A DNA stretch of 64,000 nt from Alkalinema pantanalense (GTDB taxonomy: Bacteria > Cyanobacteriota > Cyanobacteriia > Leptolyngbyales > Leptolyngbyaceae), in the NCBI RefSeq assembly GCF_050753345.1, contig NZ_JBLZFX010000019.1, positions 11,848 through 75,847 of the forward strand, given 5' to 3'. Below the pieces are notes generated by a model that did no database searches, was not told the origin of the DNA, and saw only the letters and a list, made by a program, of their open reading frames with translations. This document shows positions 52,132 through 61,570 of this stretch, piece by piece (within the stretch, counting starts at the first letter, position 1; each line of letters starts with the position of its first letter). The position numbers and the translations under genes are program-made.

Positions 52132-54726
52132 TTAACCGACATTAGCGGCTAGCTTGGCTTCCTCTTCCTTGGACACCGTGCGACCCTCATCTTCAAATCC
52201 GGCAATTTGGTCGAAGTTGAGATAGCGATAGAGGTCATCCGCCAGGGGATTGAGTTTGTCACCGACGATCGCCATGTATTCCTCGATCGTGGGAATCTTG
52301 CCCAACAACGCACAGGCAGCAGCTAACTCAGCGGAACCGAGATAGACCTGTGCGCCCTTGCCCATGCGGTTATTGAAGTTGCGGGTGGAGGTGGAAAACA
52401 CCGTGGTATTGTCATCTACCCGTGCTTGGTTGCCCATGCAGAGGGAGCAACCGGGTACTTCCGTCCGCGCCTGCACGCCTTCAAAGGTGTCATAGATGCC
52501 TTCCTTGCGCAGTTGGGTTTCATCCATCCGCGTTGGGGGCGCAATCCACAACCGCACACCTTCCAGCGCAGGTTTGCCTTCCAACACCTTCGCCGCCGCG
52601 CGGTAGTGACCAATGTTGGTCATGCAGGAACCGATAAACACTTCCTGCACCGGATCGCCCGCCACTTCCGACAGAGTTTTGATATTATCCGGGTCATTGG
52701 GAGCCGCCACGATCGGTTCCTTAATCTGATCCAAATCCACTTCAATGATGTCCGCATACTCCGCATCAGCATCGGCTGTGAGCAACACGGGATTAGCCAG
52801 CCATTCTTCCATTTTGCGAACACGGCGAAGAATAGTACGAGCATCACCATAGCCCCGCGCCACCATATTCTTCAGCAATGCAACGTTAGAACGGAGATAT
52901 TCACTCACGGTTTCAGTACTGAGCGCGATCGTACAACCAGCCGCCGATCGTTCCGCCGTCGCATCGGTCAATTCAAACGCCTGTTCCAGCTTCAGATTGG
53001 GCAAGCCTTCCATCTCAATGATTCTGCCAGAGAAGACGTTTTGCTTATTCTCCTTAGCGACCGTTAATTTACCCTGTTGAATTGCCACGTAGGGAATCGC
53101 ATTGACGATATCCCGCAGCGTAATCCCCGGTTGCAACTCGCCCTTAAAGCGCACCAGCACCGATTCCGGCATATCCAAGGGCATCGCTCCTAATGCTGCG
53201 GCAAAGGCCACCAAACCCGAGCCTGCGGGGAAGGAAATGCCTAGGGGGAACCGGGTATGGGAGTCGCCCCCCGTGCCCACGGTATCCGGCAGCAGCATCC
53301 GGTTCAACCAGGAGTGGATAATGCCATCACCGGGACGCAGGGAAACGCCGCCGCGCGTGGTGATGAAATCGGGCAATTCCGCATGGGTCTTGAGATCCAC
53401 GGGTTTGGGGTAAGCCGCCGTATGGCAGAAGCTTTGCATCACGAGATCGGCGCTGAAGCCCAAGCAGGCCAGTTCCTTCAGTTCATCCCGCGTCATTGGC
53501 CCGGTGGTGTCCTGGGAGCCGACGGTGGTCATCATGGGTTCGCAGGACGTTCCAGGGCGCACACCGGGCAGACCGCAAGCTTTGCCGACCATTTTTTGGG
53601 CCAGGGTGAAGCCTTTGCCCGTATCCGCTGGCATTTGGGGCCGCACAAATAGGTCGCTGGGGGTTAGACCGAGGGCGGTGCGGGCTTTGTCGGTAAGGGT
53701 ACGGCCAATCAGGAGGGGAATCCGGCCTCCGGCGCGCACTTCGTCCAGAATCGTGTCGGGTTTGAGGCTGAAGGTGGCGATCGTCTCTCCAGCGGCGTTT
53801 TTCACTTCGCCTTGGTAGGGATAGATCGTAATCACATCCCCGGTGTTCATTTGGGAGACATCACACTCGATCGGCAGTGCGCCGGAGTCCTCTGCGGTGT
53901 TGAAGAAGATGGGCGCAATTTTACCGCCGATGACGAAGCCGCCCGATCGCTTGTTGGGGACGTAGGGGATGTCTTCGCCCATGTGCCAGAGGACGGAGTT
54001 GATGGCGGATTTGCGGGACGATCCGGTCCCGACCACATCACCGACGTAGGCCACGGGATGCCCTTTCTGCTTCAGTTCCGCAATCACCTCCAGAGAACCG
54101 GGCAGGCGCGTCTCCAGCATGGCGGTGGCGTGGAGGGGAATGTCCGGGCGGGTGGTGGCGTGGGTTGCCGGAGAGAGGTCGTCGGTATTGGTTTCGCCAG
54201 GGACTTTGAAGACGGTGACGGTGATGGCTTCCGGTAGGGTAGCGCGGCTGGTGAACCATTCCGCATCAGCCCAGGCTTGCATGACCCGTTGGGCGTTGCC
54301 ATGGCCGCTAGCGGCGAGTTCCTGCACGTCGTGGAAGGCATCGTAGACCAGCAGGGTTTTGCTGAGGGCGATCGTGGCGGCTTCGGCGATCGCGGCATCA
54401 TCGGACTTCAGCAGTTCCAGCAGGGCGCTGACGTTGTAGCCGCCCATCATGGTGCCGAGCAATTCAACGGCATAGATGGGGCTGATCAGGGGGCTGCTGG
54501 CTTCGCCTTGGGCGATCGCCGTGAGGAATCCCGCTTTGACGTAGGCGGCTTGGTCTACGCCGGGGGGAATGCGATCGCGCAGCAGTTCTACGAGGAAATC
54601 TTCTTCACCAGCGGGGGGATTTTTCAGCAGTTCGCACAGGTCAGCGGTTTGTTCGGCGCTGAGGGGCAGGGGGGGGATGCCCAGAGCGGCACGATCGGCG
54701 ACGTGGGCACGGTAGGCTTCTAACAT
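52132..54726 (-). CDS. acnB: Aconitate hydratase B
   Basis: TCA-cycle enzyme interconverting citrate and isocitrate, possibly also hydrating 2-methylaconitate. 864 residues, the AcnB length, with the N-terminal HEAT-like domain and swivel domain preceding the catalytic part. The three [4Fe-4S] cysteines are C701 in GSCMTN, and C760 and C763 in CSLCMGN, matching the spacing of characterised AcnB. DTVGTGGDSHTRFPLGISFP and STSTRNFNNRMG are further landmarks. Single gene. Confidence 0.96.
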   Translation of the reverse strand: MLEAYRAHVADRAALGIPPLPLSAEQTADLCELLKNPPAGEEDFLVELLRDRIPPGVDQAAYVKAGFLTAIAQGEASSPLISPIYAVELLGTMMGGYNVSALLELLKSDDAAIAEAATIALSKTLLVYDAFHDVQELAASGHGNAQRVMQAWADAEWFTSRATLPEAITVTVFKVPGETNTDDLSPATHATTRPDIPLHATAMLETRLPGSLEVIAELKQKGHPVAYVGDVVGTGSSRKSAINSVLWHMGEDIPYVPNKRSGGFVIGGKIAPIFFNTAEDSGALPIECDVSQMNTGDVITIYPYQGEVKNAAGETIATFSLKPDTILDEVRAGGRIPLLIGRTLTDKARTALGLTPSDLFVRPQMPADTGKGFTLAQKMVGKACGLPGVRPGTSCEPMMTTVGSQDTTGPMTRDELKELACLGFSADLVMQSFCHTAAYPKPVDLKTHAELPDFITTRGGVSLRPGDGIIHSWLNRMLLPDTVGTGGDSHTRFPLGISFPAGSGLVAFAAALGAMPLDMPESVLVRFKGELQPGITLRDIVNAIPYVAIQQGKLTVAKENKQNVFSGRIIEMEGLPNLKLEQAFELTDATAERSAAGCTIALSTETVSEYLRSNVALLKNMVARGYGDARTILRRVRKMEEWLANPVLLTADADAEYADIIEVDLDQIKEPIVAAPNDPDNIKTLSEVAGDPVQEVFIGSCMTNIGHYRAAAKVLEGKPALEGVRLWIAPPTRMDETQLRKEGIYDTFEGVQARTEVPGCSLCMGNQARVDDNTTVFSTSTRNFNNRMGKGAQVYLGSAELAAACALLGKIPTIEEYMAIVGDKLNPLADDLYRYLNFDQIAGFEDEGRTVSKEEEAKLAANVG

Positions 54727-55082
54727 GGATGGATCTCGCGGTTATGAAGAAATGTAGCAACCATTGTGCAGGGTCAGGGGCGATCCTATCAACTGAGGTG
54801 AGGGAATCTTGGCAAATAGGGTGAGATTTCAAGGGGGGGATTTTCCACGAAAACCAGAAAAAAGCAGCGATTGGACTAAATTTCCCTGATTGCCTGACAG
54901 AACTCGAATCCCCCTCTCCCCCAACTCCTCTTCCAGAGCAGGCGAGGGGCTATTGCACAAAATTTACTAGGATGATTCATGATGGTTTGGCAAAACTGGG
55001 ATCTTGATATTCGCTTTCCAGTCTTCTAGTTTTTCTGCGATCGTGGCTGTTTAAAACGTTTCTATACAATCTAGATTCCATT
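54727..55082. other. 356-bp intergenic region
   Basis: Upstream of acnB. Near 54909-54952 a CCCCTCTCCCCCAACTCC ... GGCGAGGGGCT stretch resembles a common cyanobacterial intergenic repeat that can fold into a hairpin. No gene is seen. Confidence 0.45.
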
Positions 55083-56180
55083 CTAGGCGTTATTGGATTC
55101 GTTAGAGCGATAGGGTAAATAAACACTAAAAATGGCACCATTGGGAATATTATCGTCAACAGAAATGTTACCACCATGGGCTTCCACGATCGTTTTGCAA
55201 AAGGCAAGTCCGAGTCCCAATTGCCGAGTTCCGATGACCAATTCCCCAATTTCATATTTTTCAAAAATCGCTTGGCGCTTTTCCGGGGAAACGCCCGATC
55301 CAGTATCTGCAATATGGATCAGAACCCCTTCATCGGCTTGCAATTCGACCTTAGCTGAAATTCGACCTTGTTTATAGGAAAACTTGAGGGCGTTGGACAG
55401 CAGATTATCCAAAACACGCCGCATCAAACTCGCATCTAACGATAATTCGATCGAAGTATCCGGTAGATCTTGATGGAGCGTAATTTGCTTCGCTTCTAAG
55501 GTGGGGGCAAAATCTTTAAGCGCGTCCTGAGTCATCTTTACGAGATCGACCTTCGTACGGGTCAGCACTAACTTATCTGCCTCACATTTGCCCAACAGCA
55601 GCATATCGTCAATCAGATTGGCTAAGCGATCGGTCGCATCATTAAGCCGCACAACATTGCGTTGTAAGAATTCTGGCAACCCTGCAGACGCTAACACATC
55701 CCCTGCAAACATAATGATGGCTAAAGGATTGCGTAAATCATGGACGATCGTATAAGTCATATCCTCGCGCAGTTGCGAAATATGATGCAACCGATCGTAC
55801 TGTTGCTTAATGCGGAGCATCGACTTGACCCGTGCAGCCAGTTCGAGACTATTAACGGGCTTGCTAACAAAATCATCCGCACCCGCCGCTAAGCACCGCG
55901 CCAAATCCGCCTTGGACGTCAGCGCTGTTACCATCACGATCGGAACCGCATGCCATTTAGGATCAGCTTTGATCTGCCGACAGACTTCAATCCCGTTCAT
56001 CTGTGGCATCATCACATCCAGCAGGATCACATCTGGTTGTACATTGTCCAGCCGATCGAGGGCGCGTTGACCACTCTGGGCGTAGTGAAACTGATATCCC
56101 TCTTGATACAAAAGCGTTTCAATTACATCAAAGTTGTCAGGTTCGTCATCCACAACAAAAATGCAAGGTTGTCTATCCAT
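55083..56180 (-). CDS. Response regulator - histidine kinase hybrid
   Basis: 365 residues: receiver domain (D55 in VILLDVMMPQMNG, K in FVSKPVNS), short coiled linker, HisKA with H147 in TIVHDLRNPLAI, and HATPase_c (NLLSNALKFS, IADTGSGV, LGLGLAFCKTIVEAHGG). Such REC-HK proteins take a phosphoryl group or signal from an upstream kinase and pass it on. The start overlaps the end of the upstream hybrid kinase by eight bases, so the two are translationally coupled and likely one pathway. No output transcription factor is near. Confidence 0.92.
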   Translation of the reverse strand: MDRQPCIFVVDDEPDNFDVIETLLYQEGYQFHYAQSGQRALDRLDNVQPDVILLDVMMPQMNGIEVCRQIKADPKWHAVPIVMVTALTSKADLARCLAAGADDFVSKPVNSLELAARVKSMLRIKQQYDRLHHISQLREDMTYTIVHDLRNPLAIIMFAGDVLASAGLPEFLQRNVVRLNDATDRLANLIDDMLLLGKCEADKLVLTRTKVDLVKMTQDALKDFAPTLEAKQITLHQDLPDTSIELSLDASLMRRVLDNLLSNALKFSYKQGRISAKVELQADEGVLIHIADTGSGVSPEKRQAIFEKYEIGELVIGTRQLGLGLAFCKTIVEAHGGNISVDDNIPNGAIFSVYLPYRSNESNNA

Positions 56181-58536
56181 TCAAACGTTGCTCCCTGGGC
56201 AAAATTAAAAGAGATTGGATTTTTTCAGCTAGGAGTTTAAGGGGGATGGGTAAGGTTAAATAATCATCCACAGGAAGCTGTTCTGGACTCATTAAGTCAT
56301 AGGAAGGCGGCACATCCGCTAAGGCGACCATTGGCACCTGAGCCAATTTTGGCTCTCTGCGAATTTGATGTAGCGTTGTCAGGGTTTGCATATCCAACCG
56401 TCGCAGATGTATCAAAATCAGTTGAGGAGATTGCAATTGCGTCAATTCGATCGCAGCTGCACCACTTTGCGCTGCCATGATTTGATACCCCCGGCTTTCC
56501 AGGTAACTGGTCATGGTGTCTATGCTAGCAGGACGATCGTCTACGAGCAAAATTTGAATTTCTGGTATTGGGGGGGCTAGTGTCGCCAGATGGGGTTGGG
56601 CAAGCACCGGAGACAGTGGGGAGGAGGTTGAGAAAGGGGTTGAAGACAGTGTTGGGGAAGACGTTGGGGCAGACGTGGGGGAAAACGTTGAGTGAATAAT
56701 ATTCAACCGATGGGGTATCCGGACGATAAAACGACTCCCCACCCCCAGTTGGCTCTGCACCTGCACCTGCCCTTGATGGAGATCCACAATTCGTTTAACC
56801 AAGGCTAAGCCCAAACCCGTTCCGGGATACTGTCGGCTCAAATCACTCTCAATTTGGACAAAGGAGTGAAATAATTTTGGGATATTCTCTGGGGCAATGC
56901 CAATGCCACTATCCTGGACAGAAAACTCAATCCAGCTCCCATGTTCCTGCACCCATTCCGGAAGATCCAAGACCCTGCTGTCTGAACCAGTGGAACCAGA
57001 GGAAGGTGATGCCTCGAAATAATCGATAGATAAAGCAATCGAGCCGCCCTCTGGCGTAAACTTCACCGCGTTGTTCAGTAAACTTACGAGCACCTGTTGA
57101 ATCCGTTGTTCATCCGCTACGATCGTTGGAATTGCTGTCGGAATCGTTAAGCTCAGTTGCAATTGCTTTTGGTGAGCCAAGGCACAAACTGCTGCAAGGC
57201 TAGTTTCACAGATCTGACGCACATTGACGGGAGTTTGGGTTAATGTTAAGTGCCCCGCTTCAATCATGGCCAAGTCTAAAATGTCATTTACCAAAGCCAG
57301 CAGTTGCTGACCACTCTGGGTAATGGTGACAACGGCATGCATCTGGCGATCGGCCAGTGCCCCAAAAATGCCATCTAGTAAACCCTCTGCCATCCCCAAA
57401 ATAGAATTAAGGGGGGTGCGAAACTCGTGGCTCATGTTCGCGAGGAATTCATCCTTGAGGCGATTGGCTGCGGATAACTGGGCATTCGTATGAATCAATT
57501 GGTCGTTAATTGCTTGTAATTCCTGGGTGCGCTGCTGAACCGTGGCCTCAAGCTGGGTATTCAGAGTTTGTAAGTTTTGCACCAGTAATGCCTGCCGAAT
57601 GGCGATCGCCATTTGAGTTGCCAGTTGTTCCAGCAATGCAATTTCCCAGGACTGCCAGAGGCGAGGTCGATCACACTGATGGACAATTAACAAACCCCAG
57701 AGATAGATAGTGGAGAGGTTCAGAGTCTCCTCTTCTGACTCCAGGGTTTCCTGAGCCACTAAAATCGGCACGACCAAATTGGCCCGCACTTGCAAGCGCT
57801 CCAGCATCGCAATATGGCAATCTGAGAGATCTGCTTGATAAATATCGGTGATTGCGCTAGTCGTTTCCTGCGGATCAAAACTATTATGCTTTGCTTGAAG
57901 GCAGGTGTCGGTCATGTAGTCATTGAGCGAAGAGATATAGTTGGGTAGGACAGCCTCCGCAACGATCTGACCACTACCATCTACTTGAAATTGATAGATC
58001 AAGACCCGATCGGTTTTGAGGGTTTGTCGAACTGCCTGCACAGTTGTCGTCAAAATTTCTTGCAGATTCAGCGATCGCCTCACCCGTAAAGCAATCTCAT
58101 TTAACAGATGTTGATAATCATTTTCCGTTTGGAGATTCCGTAATAGCGCCATCCGTTCTAGGACTTGATGGGCGGTGCGGCAGAGCTTGGTCGGTGTTAC
58201 CAGTCGTTTCACTAAATAGTCTTGCGCACCGCTTTTCATTGCTTGTACAGCCACTCGTTCGTCCCCCTGTCCCGTGAGTACAATGACGGGTAGGGGAGAA
58301 GTCCCAAACTCTCTGCGCCAACTATTGAGAACTTCGATGCCATCACCATCGGGCATCGCAAAGTCTAAAAGCACTAAATCGGGTTGGTACAGGTGATACA
58401 GTTCATTCCCTTGGGAAATCGATGCAGCTTCTAAAAATTCATAGTGGTAGCGATCGTCTTGGTGTAGGTAACTCCGGCAGAGTTGGCGATCTGCTGCCGT
58501 ATCATCAATCAGCAAAACAACTTTAGACATTTCCAT
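56173..58536 (-). CDS. Hybrid histidine kinase with cyanobacteriochrome-type GAF
   Basis: 787 residues: receiver (D58 in LVLLDFAMPDGDG); GAF ~140-330; coiled coil; HisKA with H370 in NMSHEFRTPLNSI; HATPase_c (DSGIGIAPENI, GTGLGLALVKRI); Ser/Thr/Pro linker; second receiver. The GAF carries DIYQADLSDCHIAMLERLQV: C240-H241 is the canonical bilin-attachment pair of cyanobacteriochromes. DTCL with C212 lies where DXCF-type sensors have their second cysteine. The second receiver has His in place of the phosphate-accepting Asp (ILIHLRRLD), so it is probably not phosphorylated. A light-sensing role is inferred. Start ATG 58536 or 58530. Confidence 0.9.
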   Translation of the reverse strand: MEMSKVVLLIDDTAADRQLCRSYLHQDDRYHYEFLEAASISQGNELYHLYQPDLVLLDFAMPDGDGIEVLNSWRREFGTSPLPVIVLTGQGDERVAVQAMKSGAQDYLVKRLVTPTKLCRTAHQVLERMALLRNLQTENDYQHLLNEIALRVRRSLNLQEILTTTVQAVRQTLKTDRVLIYQFQVDGSGQIVAEAVLPNYISSLNDYMTDTCLQAKHNSFDPQETTSAITDIYQADLSDCHIAMLERLQVRANLVVPILVAQETLESEEETLNLSTIYLWGLLIVHQCDRPRLWQSWEIALLEQLATQMAIAIRQALLVQNLQTLNTQLEATVQQRTQELQAINDQLIHTNAQLSAANRLKDEFLANMSHEFRTPLNSILGMAEGLLDGIFGALADRQMHAVVTITQSGQQLLALVNDILDLAMIEAGHLTLTQTPVNVRQICETSLAAVCALAHQKQLQLSLTIPTAIPTIVADEQRIQQVLVSLLNNAVKFTPEGGSIALSIDYFEASPSSGSTGSDSRVLDLPEWVQEHGSWIEFSVQDSGIGIAPENIPKLFHSFVQIESDLSRQYPGTGLGLALVKRIVDLHQGQVQVQSQLGVGSRFIVRIPHRLNIIHSTFSPTSAPTSSPTLSSTPFSTSSPLSPVLAQPHLATLAPPIPEIQILLVDDRPASIDTMTSYLESRGYQIMAAQSGAAAIELTQLQSPQLILIHLRRLDMQTLTTLHQIRREPKLAQVPMVALADVPPSYDLMSPEQLPVDDYLTLPIPLKLLAEKIQSLLILPREQRLNG

Positions 58537-59152
58537 AGGCTTCTCTGACCAAGGGAGAAGGATCTCTGCTAATCAGGAGTCAGACAAGGTGAAATCTGGC
58601 TCAATGCAGCATGGTGGAATCAATGTAGCATGGTGGAACCAGTGCAGCATGGTGGAATCAATGGGTTTCCTCCCCTATCAGTCATCCTAACCTGATTCCC
58701 TCAGAAAGTTTGCGCTTTCCTGCAACTTCGATGTCTATATCTCTCACCCGTCTCGCCCCAGATCGACGGCAGCGGCTTTATATGTAGTCATACTGATATG
58801 TAGTCATGTTGCTTTTATGTTGTATTACTTTGGTTATGGTTTGCAATAGTTATGGTTTGCAATCATATTTTGCGATGATATTTTGCCAGCTTTTCTCCTT
58901 CCCTGCATATTTTCCCGATACCGTCAGTAGGATTGCGTAGAGAGGCAACAATCACTTGTGATTTGCTGAGTCAGCCCAGTTGTCCAATTCTCTAGGCGGG
59001 TGCCGCTGCATGACAGAATGATGGCATTTCTGAAATGGTTGCTGGGTCTTATTTGTCAATCGATCGGTTTCTGAGCGATCGTCTCTCTTCATCTACCGTT
59101 CATTTCACGATTGCAATAACCATTTTTTAGGACAGTAACTAGGACAAGAACT
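58537..59152. other. 616-bp divergent intergenic region with short repeats
   Basis: It should hold the promoters of the kinase pair and of the PTPA-CTERM gene. Apart from the tandem repeat at 58602-58658, direct repeats of ATATGTAGTCAT (58780 and 58796) and TTATGGTTTGCAAT (58834 and 58850) are seen. No gene is recognised. Confidence 0.5.
58602..58658. repeat. 19-bp tandem repeat, three units
   Basis: CAATGCAGCATGGTGGAAT and two variants (58602, 58621, 58640), in the leader region of the kinase operon. Confidence 0.85.
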
Positions 59153-59845
59153 ATGAAGCAAGTTGCTTTGACTTTAGGCCATCGGGCCGTTCTTTTGGCC
59201 TGCTTGTCGATCGGTAGCTGGATGATCACGCCCCCCCAAGCTCAAGCGGCTAATTTGAATGCGGGCGGCACTGTGCCAACCGTTGGTACTACCGCTGCAG
59301 CTCGGCCAGAATTAGCTGGTTTGGTACTGGAAGATACGATCCGCAATGTCAATCTGGGGTCTGGCATTTCTGTTGCTGTGCAGGATCGGGTCGTTCGATC
59401 GAATTTAACGGGAACACTGGATTTCTACTACCGCATTATCAATAACAACACCTTTGATGTCCGATTGGGTGATTTAATTTCCCACTCGTCCTTTGCTGGC
59501 TTTACCACCGATGTAGATTACCGCATTGATGGTTTGGGGAATCCTAACCCATTGACGGCTTCACGATCGGTAGATGGGAGTACAGTGACCTTTGATTTTG
59601 ACAATTCCCAAACCAATGCGCTGCTCTTGGCCGCAGGGGAAACCACTCGCTTCTTCTTCGTGAAGACAGGGGCAACCCTCTACAACGCCTTGGGACAGGG
59701 AACCCTGCGGGGGGTGAATGGAGAAAGCTACAGTTTTGCTTCCTTCCAACCCACCAATGCGATTCCCACCCCTGCCCTATTGCCCGGTTTAGTGGGCTTG
59801 GGCTTGGGCGTCTGGCGGCGACGTAAATCGGACACGATCGCTTAA
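59153..59845 (+). CDS. PTPA/PEP-CTERM sorting-domain protein
   Basis: 230-residue exported protein. Signal peptide VLLACLSIGSWMITPPQAQA; a beta-rich body (LDFYYRIINNNTFDVRLGDL ... VDYRIDGLGNPNPLTASRSV); and a C-terminal sorting tail NAIPTPALLPGLVGLGLGVW followed by RRRK. The tail is the PTPA variant of PEP-CTERM, read by an exosortase-type system, so the protein is likely anchored and then released or attached to the cell surface or extracellular matrix. AGGACAAG precedes the ATG. The body itself is not recognised. Confidence 0.85.
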   Translation: MKQVALTLGHRAVLLACLSIGSWMITPPQAQAANLNAGGTVPTVGTTAAARPELAGLVLEDTIRNVNLGSGISVAVQDRVVRSNLTGTLDFYYRIINNNTFDVRLGDLISHSSFAGFTTDVDYRIDGLGNPNPLTASRSVDGSTVTFDFDNSQTNALLLAAGETTRFFFVKTGATLYNALGQGTLRGVNGESYSFASFQPTNAIPTPALLPGLVGLGLGVWRRRKSDTIA

Positions 59846-59957
59846 TCAGCCCCATTAACCGGGTTCTGGCTGATCCGATCGCATTCTGACCACCGTTGAC
59901 GGAACAGGTTTCACGCTACGATCGTTCACCAGTCCCGGTTTCTAGAGAGATTGGCTT

Positions 59958-60623
59958 ATGGTGCAGCAAGGATCTCAAGGCGCTTCCCAGAAACACCCAC
60001 CGCAGGAACACCCACCGCAGGAACACCCACAGGTGATTACGCCAACCTGGCTCAATCGATCGGTGGTGGAAGTGGCCCCGGAGTTGCTGGGCTGTACTTT
60101 GGTGCGGCAGTTGCCCGATGGGCGGCAATTGCGGGGACGAATTGTAGAAACTGAAGCCTACCAAGAAGGGGATCCAGCCTGCCATGCCTATCGTCGCCAA
60201 ACAGCCCGGAATCGCATTATGTTTGGCCCTGCGGGGTATGTCTATGTTTATCTAATCTATGGCATGTACCATTGCCTCAATATTGTCACCGATCGAGAGA
60301 ACTTTGCCAGTGCAGTCTTAATTCGGGCGCTGCATTTAGAAACCGTACCCGCCGATCGATTAAGACCCCGCGAAAAGCCCGATCGGGTAGCGGCTGGCCC
60401 TGGCAAACTCTGCAAAGCGCTGGATATCACGCTTGATCTCTACGGCACTAAGTTGGAACCAGGGCAGCCCCTTTGGTTAGAATCTCGATCGCCCAATTGG
60501 CAGCAGCAGTGGGAAGCCGGGGCGATCGAACTCGTACAAACGACGCGGATTGGGTTAACCCAAGGGACAGAGTTGCCCTGGCGCTGGTATGTCAAGCATT
60601 GCCCTGCGGTCTCCAAACGCTAA
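59958..60623 (+). CDS. DNA-3-methyladenine glycosylase (AAG/MPG family)
   Basis: Base-excision repair enzyme that removes alkylated purines. 221 residues. Family elements: ELLGCTLVRQLPDG, GRIVETEAYQEGDPACHAYR (active-site Glu), RNRIMFGPAGYVYVYLIYGM, HCLNIVT and AAGPGKLCKALDI. The N-terminus has a His/Pro/Gln extension made by a 15-bp repeat (HPPQE units, about 59997-60030), which is not part of the enzyme fold. It converges on the GerMN gene, 11 bp away. Confidence 0.92.
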   Translation: MVQQGSQGASQKHPPQEHPPQEHPQVITPTWLNRSVVEVAPELLGCTLVRQLPDGRQLRGRIVETEAYQEGDPACHAYRRQTARNRIMFGPAGYVYVYLIYGMYHCLNIVTDRENFASAVLIRALHLETVPADRLRPREKPDRVAAGPGKLCKALDITLDLYGTKLEPGQPLWLESRSPNWQQQWEAGAIELVQTTRIGLTQGTELPWRWYVKHCPAVSKR

Positions 60624-60634
60624 AGCACAATACT

Positions 60635-61252
60635 CTAAAGTACGATTTCGGACTGACCGTCGGTAAATTTCACGTCTTGAATACCCCATGCAGTATGACT
60701 GGTTAGGGTTTTGCGCAGACTACCAAACAGCGCCATTTGCTCTGTACTGGACATGGACTCAAAATGTCGTGAGGATTTTGGATCCAAGCGTAGATCAATG
60801 GTCGCGATTGCCCCCTGGACTTGCACGCGATAGCCCACGACGGTGAAATCAGGAGAATTGCTGGTTTGAATGATTTGCCCGATCGCTGCGTCCATTGCCC
60901 GATCTTTGGGCAGATTAGTTTTAACGGGAATGAGATTCTCGTAGGAACTGTCAGGGCGATAAATTTGTACGGGGATGGTGCCCACGGGGGCCGCAGGCGA
61001 TGCTGGGGTTGATGCTGGTGCCATGGAAGCCGCAGGAGCCTGACTGGGTTCCGGAGCGGGACTGGCCGAAGTACTGGGTTCCGGGCTCGGCGATTCGCTG
61101 GGACTGGAGGACTCAGGGACGCTGGGGGATTGCTGGGCGATCGGGGTTCCTGTTCCGCAGCCGACTAGCAACCCGAGGAGGACGACGGTCAATGACCATC
61201 GCTTCGGGATTTGTAGGGATATTTTTTTAAAATCTTGTAGAAAATTCATCAT
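60635..61252 (-). CDS. GerMN-domain lipoprotein
   Basis: 205 residues. A lipoprotein signal (LTVVLLGLLVGC) is followed by a long Ser/Pro/Ala-rich linker (PSPEPSTSASPAPEPSQAP) and a GerMN domain (IPVQIYRPDSSYENLIPV ... ATIDLRLDPKSSRHFESMSS ... FGSLRKTLTSHTAWGIQDVK). GerMN domains are thought to bind cell-wall components in the periplasm; the exact role here is unknown. ATG 61252 or 61249. Confidence 0.85.
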   Translation of the reverse strand: MMNFLQDFKKISLQIPKRWSLTVVLLGLLVGCGTGTPIAQQSPSVPESSSPSESPSPEPSTSASPAPEPSQAPAASMAPASTPASPAAPVGTIPVQIYRPDSSYENLIPVKTNLPKDRAMDAAIGQIIQTSNSPDFTVVGYRVQVQGAIATIDLRLDPKSSRHFESMSSTEQMALFGSLRKTLTSHTAWGIQDVKFTDGQSEIVL

Positions 61253-61570
61253 TGCTTGGAACTCGTCTAGATAATTTCATTGCGCATTCCACCGTCCCTG
61301 TCCCCTGTAACCTATACCCTACCGTGATTTTCACGATCGCGACCTATCTTTACACAAGATGGGGTTCTGTAAGAAATTGCTAGCGTATTCTACGGAACAT
61401 TGTGCATCGTGACCTTCGGGGTTAGCATGGGGATAGCGGTATCTACCAGAGTTACCGATGTTGCATTTGTAGACTTCCATGGACCGAAGTCCAGTCCCTG
61501 AAGGTTATAGCATCCCGTAGTTTCTGGAAGCCTTGGGTCTTCCAGCGCGGGGAAGATCGAGGTGTAAAAC
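61253..61570 (+). promoter_or_regulatory. Possible structured leader upstream of mgtE
   Basis: 318 bp between divergent genes. The last ~190 bases before mgtE contain several inverted repeats: GACTTC/GAAGTC (61472-61477 and 61486-61491) and a GGAAGCC...GGTCTTCC hairpin near 61527-61544. mgtE genes are often controlled by Mg2+-sensing leaders in other bacteria, but I do not see the M-box consensus here. A candidate only. Confidence 0.3.

Noticed and set aside
53812..54723. Long plus-strand frames over acnB
   Set aside because: They are antisense shadows in GC-rich coding DNA; acnB has all three cluster cysteines and full length.
58602..58863. Clustered short direct repeats considered as CRISPR or iterons
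   Set aside because: Units are contiguous or only a few bases apart and imperfect, with no spacers and no replication gene; simple slippage repeats fit better.
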